Positions 1 to 6,160 of a stretch of 6,160 nucleotides of DNA are shown here, piece after piece. Origin of the DNA: Chryseobacterium gleum (GTDB lineage Bacteria; Bacteroidota; Bacteroidia; Flavobacteriales_C; GCA-002722245). The translations under genes and the position numbers were made by a program. Every line of letters starts with the position of its first letter. Position 1 is the stretch's first letter. The notes beneath the pieces were generated by a model that had not been told where the DNA came from, did no database searches, and saw only the letters and a list, made by a program, of their open reading frames with translations. Location: the NCBI GenBank assembly GCA_945903925.1, contig CAMDPJ010000141.1:1-6160 (forward strand), in the 5' to 3' direction.

Positions 1-2912
1 GACAGAATAATCAACGTTTTGCTGATTGAGTTGAACTGAATAATTAAAATCAACAAGATGATACCAATAGAAATCAAGAGCGCCGTCGACAAGAAACTCA
101 TCTGTTCTGCTTGCTCTTCTTGTTGTCCGGTATAATTAATTTCTACGCCTTCAGGCACTTTAAATCCGGCTGCTGCAGCTTGAATTTGCGCTACCACCTC
201 ATTCGGATTGAAATCATTTAACACGTTAGAACCTAGAGTAACCGCACGCTTTTGGTTTTTTCTTTTGATTCCTCCGTAGGTTGTTGTGTAGTTAATATCG
301 CCAAATGCCGACATAGGAACCTGCCGAATCATACCCATTTTAGCCATGTCGCGATACGTCACTTTCATGTTGCTCAACACATCCATATTCTTTCGTTGAT
401 CGTCTTGCAAACGAAGCATTATAGGATAATCTTCATTGGCATCTTTGAAACGAGAGATTTCTTTTCCAGCAATGGCCGTTCTTAATTCACCACCAATTGC
501 AGAAGTTTTAATACCTTCTCTGTTCGAACGCTCGCGGTCAACTACAAAAGCAATCTCTGGTTTGCTGCTTATCAAATCGGTTTTCAATTCTTCAACACCT
601 GGCACATTAACAGAATCTAAATAACGTTTTAGCGCTGTTGATGCCGACATTAAATCTTCGAATCTATCGCCAGTTATTTCGATGTTAATTGGTTTACCCA
701 CTGGCGGACCATTGGCCTCTTGCGCCACTGTTGCCTCAGTTGCGGGAAGTCCTTTTACAGCTTCACGAATCTTATCCATAAACACAGCTGTTGATTTTCC
801 ATCACGCTCACCAAATTTTACGAAGGCAACGCCTACTTTTCCTTTGTGTGATTGGAAACTTACGTCGAATTTATCTTCAGATGCACCCACCGCAACGTTT
901 GCCATGATCGATTCCACCAGAGCGGTATCGTTTTGCATCACTTTCATTACACGTTTTTCTACTTCCTTGGTGATAGAATCGGTGTACTTAACATCTGTCC
1001 CCACAGGCAAGCTAACATAAACATAAATGAAGTTAGGATCGGCCCTTGGAAAGAACTCAACCTTTGGCTGACGAAGAACGACAGCAAAAACTGAGATGAA
1101 TAGTAAACCAATTGTTCCAAACAATATTTGACGCGGACGCTTCAATACTTTGTCTAAGAAGCGTGAATAACGCTCTTGCATTGATGGCCAAGTTTTTTCT
1201 TGGAATTTTTTAATCACTTTCTCCAATACAAATTGATAGAATAAGTAAACAGCTAAAATCAAGATCATGAAGTTTCCAACTCCTCTTGCACCATGTGTTT
1301 CAGAACCTGATGCAGCATCACCTAAATGAAATAAAACTGCAAATAAAATCATGAAAACAGAAACCAAACGAATTCTTCTTTTGCGTTTTGCTTGATCTAC
1401 CTCTTCGTGCGATTTCATAAAATCTACTGCAAATACGGGAGACATGATGTAAGCAACGATTAACGATGCTGTTAAAGTGATAATTAAAGTAATAGGCAAA
1501 TACTTCATAAACTCGCCCATCATACCACTCCAAAAGGCCAAAGGCACGAATGGCGCCAAGGTTGTTGCAGTACCCGACAATACCGGCAAGAAAACCTCAC
1601 CAGCAGCAAATTTCGCGGCTTGTTTGATAGGCATTTTACCGTTGTCGTAAATACGATGCGTATTTTCTACCACCACAATCGCATCATCCACCACAATACC
1701 CAACCCGAGCAAGAAAGCAAACAACACAATCATATTCATTGAATAGCCAATTCCCGATAAAACCAAGAAAGCGATGAACATAGAAAGCGGCACAGATAAA
1801 CCAACAAACATAGCGTTGGTAGCACCCATAAAGAACATCAAAATGATGGTTACCAAGATGAAACCAATGATGATGGTGTTAATCAAGTCGTGTAAGGTAA
1901 TTCTTGTTTCTTCCGATTGGTCACCAGTAATTTCCACCACCAAATTTTCTGGGAATTCGGTAGCTTTCATTTCCTCTACAATCTCACGAATTTTATCTGA
2001 AGACTCGATTAAGTTTTCTCCAGCTCTTTTTACAATGTTCAGCGTAATTACATTTTTTCCGTTGTGACGCCCAAAACTTTCTTGCTCTTTATGCCCGTCA
2101 ACTATGGTAGCAATGTCTCTTAAGTAAACAGATTTTCCCGAACCTGATGTCACAATCAAATTTTTCATTTTCTCTACAGTAGCGAAGTCTCCTGTTACAC
2201 TCACCGAGCGACTCATCTCATTCACGCTCACATTTCCAGCGGGAACAGTTTTGTTTTCGTAACCAACAGCCATCTCAATATCTGTGAAAGAAATTTGAAC
2301 GGCTTGCATTTTATACATATCAACATTGATTTGAATTTCGCGATCGAGCGCGCCAACCAAAACAACTTTTTTGATTTCTTTTAAGCTTTCAATTTTGTCT
2401 TTTAGATCGTCGGCGTAGGTCTTCAATTTATCTAAATCGAAATCGCCCGATACATTCACAAAAAGGATAGGCATTTCCGAAAACTCAACTTCGCTCACCG
2501 AAGGTGGTGCAACAATTTCGTTAGGATAAGGAGGTAAATCTCTTTGTGCTTCATCTACTTTATCTTTCACAGCTTGCTTCGCTTTAGCTACATCTTGATC
2601 TGAATTAAATTCTACCATGATTGCCGACAAGCCCTGAACTGAACTACTGGTTATTTTTTTCACACCAGTGATACCTTTTAGTCTTTTCTCGATGGGTTTA
2701 GTCACCAAGTTTTCTACGTTTTTAGGCGCTGCACCAGGGTAGACGGTTACCACCGAAATTTGCGGAAGTACGATATCAGGAAACTTCTCTTTTGGTAGCG
2801 CATTGTAAGCTAAGATACCTGCTAACGTGATGAAAACGGTGAGCAAATAAATCGCAGTTTTATTTTCGATCGACCAGCTAGTGGGCCCGAACTCTTTAAA
2901 TTTCTTTTCCAT
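1..2912 (-). CDS. RND-family efflux pump inner-membrane permease (AcrB/HAE type), 3' end cut off by the window edge
   Basis: This is a proton-driven inner-membrane pump subunit. An open frame of 970 codons runs without a stop from ATG at 2912 to the left edge. TM1 is near residues 19-37 and is followed by porter-domain sequence with a YPGAAP motif. TM2 (about 344-362), TM3 (371-389) and TM4 (392-412) follow; TM4 carries GIVVDDAIVVVEN with D409-D410, matching the AcrB proton-relay pair D407/D408. TM5 (440-461) and TM6 (472-495) come next. TM7 (595-613) leads into the second porter half, including GPPVGKPI at 735-742, and TM8 is near 941-961. TM9-TM12, including the expected relay lysine of TM10, lie outside the window. 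Two extra hydrophobic segments (514-530 and 545-563) separate TM6 from TM7. The aspartate pair favours the drug/hydrophobe (HAE) group over the metal-exporting group. The substrate is unknown. The start lies 22 bases after the adaptor stop, with no Shine-Dalgarno sequence. Confidence 0.96.
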   Translation of the reverse strand, partial: MEKKFKEFGPTSWSIENKTAIYLLTVFITLAGILAYNALPKEKFPDIVLPQISVVTVYPGAAPKNVENLVTKPIEKRLKGITGVKKITSSSVQGLSAIMVEFNSDQDVAKAKQAVKDKVDEAQRDLPPYPNEIVAPPSVSEVEFSEMPILFVNVSGDFDLDKLKTYADDLKDKIESLKEIKKVVLVGALDREIQINVDMYKMQAVQISFTDIEMAVGYENKTVPAGNVSVNEMSRSVSVTGDFATVEKMKNLIVTSGSGKSVYLRDIATIVDGHKEQESFGRHNGKNVITLNIVKRAGENLIESSDKIREIVEEMKATEFPENLVVEITGDQSEETRITLHDLINTIIIGFILVTIILMFFMGATNAMFVGLSVPLSMFIAFLVLSGIGYSMNMIVLFAFLLGLGIVVDDAIVVVENTHRIYDNGKMPIKQAAKFAAGEVFLPVLSGTATTLAPFVPLAFWSGMMGEFMKYLPITLIITLTASLIVAYIMSPVFAVDFMKSHEEVDQAKRKRRIRLVSVFMILFAVLFHLGDAASGSETHGARGVGNFMILILAVYLFYQFVLEKVIKKFQEKTWPSMQERYSRFLDKVLKRPRQILFGTIGLLFISVFAVVLRQPKVEFFPRADPNFIYVYVSLPVGTDVKYTDSITKEVEKRVMKVMQNDTALVESIMANVAVGASEDKFDVSFQSHKGKVGVAFVKFGERDGKSTAVFMDKIREAVKGLPATEATVAQEANGPPVGKPINIEITGDRFEDLMSASTALKRYLDSVNVPGVEELKTDLISSKPEIAFVVDRERSNREGIKTSAIGGELRTAIAGKEISRFKDANEDYPIMLRLQDDQRKNMDVLSNMKVTYRDMAKMGMIRQVPMSAFGDINYTTTYGGIKRKNQKRAVTLGSNVLNDFNPNEVVAQIQAAAAGFKVPEGVEINYTGQQEEQAEQMSFLSTALLISIGIILLILIIQFNSISKTLIIL

Positions 2913-2934
2913 AAAATAGAATTATACTTTCTTT

Positions 2935-4050
2935 CTAAAATTGAATAGCGTCTCCTTCATTTACATTTTGGTAGCCCTTGGTAATTGCCACATCACCAGC
3001 AACCAAACCTTTCAATATTTCGGTGTTACCGTTGTAACTGCTGCCCACTTCCACCACTCGCTTTTTCACAATGTTTTTTCCTTTTTCTTTTACAGAAACC
3101 AAAACAAATGAAGCTGTTTCGGCATGTTGCACAACATCGGTAGGCACTGCAATAGCGCTATCCGACTTGTAATCTACCACCTTTAAAAGGGCAATCATAT
3201 TTGGATTGTAATCGTTGTTATCGGCAGGAAGAGCTACTTCAACATTGAATGTTCTAGACAATTCATTGATAACCTTAGCAGAATAAGCAACTTTTGCTTT
3301 TACTTCTTTATTGATATCAGGAAAAAACAAAGTTACGTCGCTACCAGCTTTTACTGTAGGAGCATAACTTTCTGGCACTTCGCCTTTAACTTTTAAAGAA
3401 GACAAATTCACCACAGTAAATGCTGCGTAACCTGGTGCCGCCATTTGTCCCACTTTCGCGGCAACACCATCTACCACACCATTAATTGGCGAAGAGATAA
3501 CGGCCATTTGTCCTTGCGCTTTCAATGAAGCCAACTGACTTTCCAATGCTTCTTTTTGAGATTTTGCTTGAAGGTATTGAAGCTCTGTACCAATTTTTTT
3601 GTCCCACAAAGCTTTTTGTTTTTCAAAAGCTGTTTTCACAAAATCCAAATTTGTGTTTAAAGCAACAATTTGTTGTGCGATAGCTTTGTTGTTAAGCTCG
3701 GCTAAAGGCTGCCCTTTACTTACCATGTTACCCACTTTTACATAAACTTTAGTAACAACACCAGGCATTTCAGAACTTACCGCTACGTTTTCTTCGGCTT
3801 CAATTTTACCTTGCACTTCTACAAAATGCTGAAACAACTGATTTTTCAATACTTGCACAACCACTGTTTTACCAGCATCAGCATTTGCAGAATCACCACC
3901 ATTGGCCGCAAGTTCGGTTTCCAATGTTTTGATTTGTGAGTTGATTTCGGCTAATTGTTTTTTCAAATCGGCCAATTGTGTTTGTTTATCAGGTTCTCCG
4001 CAGCTTGCTAAAATAGTAGCAGCTAAGAAAAGGGTAGTGATTTTTTTCAT
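2935..4050 (-). CDS. RND efflux periplasmic adaptor lipoprotein (membrane fusion protein, AcrA/HlyD type)
   Basis: This 371-residue adaptor should link the inner-membrane permease to the outer-membrane channel. The N-terminus is a lipoprotein signal with lipobox LASC, so Cys17 should be lipidated and anchor the protein. Residues 26-47 form a coiled coil with hydrophobic residues at L26, L29, L33, I36, I40, L43 and L47, followed by a Gly/Ser/Ala/Asp-rich linker to about 60. The first lipoyl half is about 91-124 (MPGVVTKVYVKVGNMVSKGQ). The helical hairpin is about 125-180 and the second lipoyl half about 183-221 (SPINGVVDG). A beta-barrel domain (222-295) and a membrane-proximal domain (297-371) complete the family order. 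Near the hairpin tip, K144, L148 and T155 sit where AcrA-type adaptors have the R-L-S residues that touch TolC. The gene starts 29 bases after the TolC stop, has an A-rich leader without Shine-Dalgarno, and ends in TAG 22 bases before the permease. Confidence 0.96.
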   Translation of the reverse strand: MKKITTLFLAATILASCGEPDKQTQLADLKKQLAEINSQIKTLETELAANGGDSANADAGKTVVVQVLKNQLFQHFVEVQGKIEAEENVAVSSEMPGVVTKVYVKVGNMVSKGQPLAELNNKAIAQQIVALNTNLDFVKTAFEKQKALWDKKIGTELQYLQAKSQKEALESQLASLKAQGQMAVISSPINGVVDGVAAKVGQMAAPGYAAFTVVNLSSLKVKGEVPESYAPTVKAGSDVTLFFPDINKEVKAKVAYSAKVINELSRTFNVEVALPADNNDYNPNMIALLKVVDYKSDSAIAVPTDVVQHAETASFVLVSVKEKGKNIVKKRVVEVGSSYNGNTEILKGLVAGDVAITKGYQNVNEGDAIQF

Positions 4051-4079
4051 TATATTTTGATCTTAGATTTTTAGTTTAG

Positions 4080-5402
4080 TTATTTAATGGCGCCAGTTGC
4101 TTTTTGGCATTCAACTTTAGCGATTTGGTATTCATACAATGCATCGTAATAGTTGATTTGAGATTCTTTCAATGATGTTTCTGCATCAATTACATCGCTG
4201 ATGGTAGCCAAGCCTTGCTCGTATTTAACTTTGGAAACAGAATAAACTTCGTCGGCTAACTTGATGTTTTGCTGTTGAGAGCTTAAAGACAATACCGCAT
4301 TGCTAAACATGGTTTGTGATGCTACCACTTCTAAATCAATCATTTTTTCCATCATTTTTAGAGTGTTTTGAGTTTTCTCCACTTCTAATTTCGCAGCTTG
4401 CTTTTTGAAGTAGGTTTGTCCGCCATCCCAAATTGGCACCGACATTTTTAGTCCGATCAGTGATGTTGGATACCACGATTGATTGGCCAAAAAATTTGGT
4501 TTTGTTCTATATGCCGTTTCGTTGTGTGTGCCAAAAGCAACCAAGGTTGGCATCCAAGCCATTTTGTATCGCTTCCAATTCAACTCATTTAACTTCAGCT
4601 GCATTTCTACCATATTATACTCATTACGCGCTGCATAATTCGCCTTTGTGCCACCTGTTGCAATTGCGGTGTCGCCCAGCATTAAAGAATCACTTAAAGT
4701 AATTGTTTCGCTCATAGCAGCGCCCATTTGAAATTTCAATAAGTACTCTGTAATTTCTGCCAATTTGGTTACCTTATTTTTTTCAGCAACGAGGTTGTTG
4801 TAAACTAAAGTAACACGATCAACATCTAATTTTTCTACCACTCCGTTTTGGTGCATCACTTCAATATCATCTTTAAGTTTTTTGATTCTCACAATTTGCA
4901 AATCAATAAATTTCGCTCTTTCTCTAGATACCAAAACATTGTAATAGGCCTTACTAACATTAACCGTTGTTTCTACTTTAGAACGATTTACATTCAATTG
5001 TGATAATTCTGAATAAGCTTTCGATGCTTGCAATGCAACAATATAATCGTTGCTAAAAACGAGTTGTGAAACTGTTACTCCCACCGAAGAATTGTATTGA
5101 ATACCAAAGCGAACCGGAACATACATATCTGCTGGAGCCATTGGATTAAACGCCTTGGCAGGAATAACACTCGTTGGTATATTCAAGAAATTATTCATAT
5201 CTGCACTACCACCAATTTGCGGCAACCCTATACCTCTAACTTCTTTTCTTTTCATATCAGCCAATTGCTGATCGACAATTGAATTGAGGTAGGCGCCATT
5301 GTTGGCCAATGCATAATCAATTGCCGCCTGCAAGGTATAGGCGTTTTGCGCGTTACTTCCCAGGGCAACGCATAGCAAAAGTGACGTTATTACTCTTTTC
5401 AT
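4080..5402 (-). CDS. TolC-family outer-membrane efflux channel protein
   Basis: This 440-residue protein should form the trimeric outer-membrane channel and periplasmic tunnel of the pump. Residues 1-18 are a signal peptide, with likely cleavage at SNA|Q. The Cys at 11 follows Leu and does not make a lipobox. The mature part has the two-fold internal repeat of TolC. The first half (about 22-235) has long helices, LPQIGG at 60-65, a membrane beta-hairpin region near 66-115 and NGVVEKLDVDRV at 186-197. The second half (about 255-440) has MPTLVAFG at 284-291, the family-typical VPIWDGGQ at 322-329 and QGLATISDVIDAETSL at 396-411, which mirrors the first-half motif. The length is normal for the family. 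It starts 19 bases after the regulator stop and precedes the adaptor, so pump and duct are encoded as one set. The leader is A-rich without Shine-Dalgarno. The ATG at 5402 is chosen because it gives a full signal peptide. Confidence 0.95.
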   Translation of the reverse strand: MKRVITSLLLCVALGSNAQNAYTLQAAIDYALANNGAYLNSIVDQQLADMKRKEVRGIGLPQIGGSADMNNFLNIPTSVIPAKAFNPMAPADMYVPVRFGIQYNSSVGVTVSQLVFSNDYIVALQASKAYSELSQLNVNRSKVETTVNVSKAYYNVLVSRERAKFIDLQIVRIKKLKDDIEVMHQNGVVEKLDVDRVTLVYNNLVAEKNKVTKLAEITEYLLKFQMGAAMSETITLSDSLMLGDTAIATGGTKANYAARNEYNMVEMQLKLNELNWKRYKMAWMPTLVAFGTHNETAYRTKPNFLANQSWYPTSLIGLKMSVPIWDGGQTYFKKQAAKLEVEKTQNTLKMMEKMIDLEVVASQTMFSNAVLSLSSQQQNIKLADEVYSVSKVKYEQGLATISDVIDAETSLKESQINYYDALYEYQIAKVECQKATGAIK

Positions 5403-5421
5403 TTGTTTAGTTAAATTTTAA

Positions 5422-6093
5422 TTAGATACCTAAAAGATTTTGTACTATTTGCTGGCTGGCTTTACTATAGCCTGGTTCACTTTTGTTCTCGTTCCAAAAC
5501 TCAGCTATTTCTGACCTTCCTTTTTCTGTAGCCATACCATTAGCATGATACTTTACCATTTCTCTGCACACCGAACTAAAATTGTATTGGGTGGGCATGA
5601 AGATGGAGGGATCGAATACCATATCGATTTTATTCAAATACAATTTTGCGATTACTTCCACATCAAAATCGCTTCTATATAAGCCTTGCGCAATACCTTT
5701 TTTTATGTTGTTTATAGTGGTTTCATACAAGAATCCGGTTTTTGTATAATTATTAAACATCAACCAAGCTTCTTTATAGTACTTAGCTAAATCTGAATGC
5801 AGAGAAGGATGCATCATTTTTAAATGTCCGATATGATAAGAACTTATTTCCCACAATTCTTCTACTGCACTTAAATTTCTTTCTCGAATAGCCGTAAAAA
5901 CTTGGGTATCGAAATCTAATCTCCATTTCATCGATTTAGAAACCAATTCGGGCCGGTTTTTCACAAATTTGTACAAAGTTTTCTTAGAAACCTTCAATTC
6001 CTGCGCCATGTCGTCCATGGTAATTTTTTTGATTCCCTGTTTCATGTAAACCTCTGTGGTTCTGCGATACAAATCGAATTCTTGACTTTCCAT
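5422..6093 (-). CDS. TetR/AcrR-family transcriptional regulator, probable repressor of the efflux operon
   Basis: This cytoplasmic DNA-binding protein has 223 residues from the chosen ATG. The N-terminal TetR-type DNA-binding domain covers about residues 5-50. Helix 1 is near 5-19, and the helix-turn-helix is near 25-46, with TMDDMAQEL as helix 2 and VSKKTLYKFVKN around the recognition helix. The rest (about 55-223) is the variable helical domain that normally binds a ligand and forms the dimer; nothing in it reveals the inducer. I chose ATG at 6093 because the DNA-binding domain begins right after it. The alternative GTG at 6147 would add 18 residues not typical of the family, and it falls inside the apparent promoter. 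As first gene of the operon, transcribed in the same direction as the pump genes, it probably represses its own promoter and thus the pump, as AcrR-type regulators do. Activation rather than repression cannot be excluded. Confidence 0.92.
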   Translation of the reverse strand: MESQEFDLYRRTTEVYMKQGIKKITMDDMAQELKVSKKTLYKFVKNRPELVSKSMKWRLDFDTQVFTAIRERNLSAVEELWEISSYHIGHLKMMHPSLHSDLAKYYKEAWLMFNNYTKTGFLYETTINNIKKGIAQGLYRSDFDVEVIAKLYLNKIDMVFDPSIFMPTQYNFSSVCREMVKYHANGMATEKGRSEIAEFWNENKSEPGYSKASQQIVQNLLGI

Positions 6094-6096
6094 AAT

Positions 6097-6102
6097 TCCT
6101 CT
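6097..6102 (-). promoter_or_regulatory. Shine-Dalgarno-like site of the regulator gene
   Basis: AGAGGA lies 3 bases before the ATG at 6093 and supports that start over the upstream GTG. The spacing is shorter than the usual 5 to 9 bases. It is the only such site in the operon; the other three genes have A-rich leaders, as is common in Bacteroidota, where Shine-Dalgarno use is weak. Confidence 0.4.
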
Positions 6103-6118
6103 ATTTTTAAAATTGCTC

Positions 6119-6149
6119 CAAATGTAAGTGAAAATAGTTGCCAACACAA
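6119..6149 (-). promoter_or_regulatory. Bacteroidota-type promoter for the four-gene operon
   Basis: On the minus strand, TACATTTG (6126 to 6119) matches the Bacteroidota -7 consensus TAnnTTTG exactly. A TTG (6149 to 6147) lies 20 bases upstream as the -33 element, within the spacing reported for Flavobacterium and Bacteroides promoters. Transcription would start a few bases after 6119, leaving a leader of about 20 bases before the regulator ATG at 6093. It is the only clear promoter I found, so it probably drives all four genes. Start-site mapping would settle it. Confidence 0.7.
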
Positions 6150-6159
6150 TAGATTCACT
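6127..6159. promoter_or_regulatory. Possible TetR operator: inverted repeats over the promoter spacer
   Basis: Six-base arms AGTGAA and TTCACT lie at 6127-6132 and 6154-6159, facing each other across 21 bases. Between them is a second inverted repeat, GTTGCCAAC on the plus strand (6137-6145), with 4-base arms around one base. The outer repeat covers the -33 element and ends exactly at the -7 element, where a repressor would block polymerase. The two repeats do not share a centre, and 4 to 6 base arms can arise by chance, so this is an inference from position plus partial symmetry. Confidence 0.4.
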
Positions 6160-6160
6160 G

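Noticed and set aside
252..2067. Several short open frames on both strands inside the permease gene
   Set aside because: They overlap a continuous 970-codon frame with clear RND motifs throughout, and their translations show no recognisable domain. They are shadow frames.
2130..2144. GSGKS string in the permease (residues 257-261) that resembles a P-loop
   Set aside because: There is no glycine at the first position needed for GxxxxGK[ST]. It lies in a periplasmic porter/docking region of an RND pump, which uses proton flow and not ATP.
4051..4056. TATAAT on the minus strand just before the adaptor ATG, like a sigma-70 -10 box
   Set aside because: It directly abuts the start codon, has no -35 partner, and the host appears to use the TAnnTTTG promoter type.
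4433..5282. Plus-strand open frames of 89 and 61 codons inside the channel gene
   Set aside because: They are antisense to a well-supported TolC-family gene, with no start signal or recognisable protein features.
5411..5421. TTAAATTTTAA palindrome in the gap between regulator and channel gene
   Set aside because: The arms are only 5 bases and made entirely of A and T in AT-rich DNA. There is no GC-rich stem or T-run for a terminator and no similarity to the repeats at the promoter.
6094..6147. Longer regulator start at GTG 6147, adding 18 N-terminal residues
   Set aside because: The extension has no counterpart in TetR proteins, and the GTG lies at the apparent -33 element, upstream of the likely transcription start. 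The ATG at 6093 has a Shine-Dalgarno-like site.

Overview
The window looks like chromosomal DNA from a member of the Bacteroidota. The grounds are an AT-rich composition (about 40% G+C by eye, not counted), a promoter with the TAnnTTTG -7 element typical of that phylum, A-rich gene leaders with almost no Shine-Dalgarno sequences, and proteins that read like Bacteroidota versions of their families. I cannot place it below phylum level.

All genes lie on the minus strand, so the window reads right to left as one tight operon of four genes: promoter and possible operator (about 6119-6159), a TetR-family regulator (5422-6093), a TolC-type outer-membrane channel protein (4080-5402), a lipoprotein periplasmic adaptor of the AcrA/HlyD type (2935-4050), and an RND-family inner-membrane pump (2912 to the left edge, where it is cut off). 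The gaps are only 19, 29 and 22 bases. No terminator and no clear internal promoter is visible in them. No stretch over 300 bases lacks a gene.

Together the three structural genes encode a complete tripartite efflux pump. The RND permease takes up substrate and is driven by protons. The lipid-anchored adaptor bridges the periplasm, and the TolC-like trimer forms the exit duct. The regulator, encoded first, probably represses its own promoter and so the whole operon until a ligand binds it. The substrate cannot be read from the sequence.

The pump itself is a known type of system and I see no new one here. Points worth a second look are an extra pair of hydrophobic helices between TM6 and TM7 of the permease, a near-perfect leucine heptad coiled coil just after the lipid anchor of the adaptor, and inverted repeats overlapping the promoter. 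I saw no RNA genes, mobile elements or CRISPR arrays.
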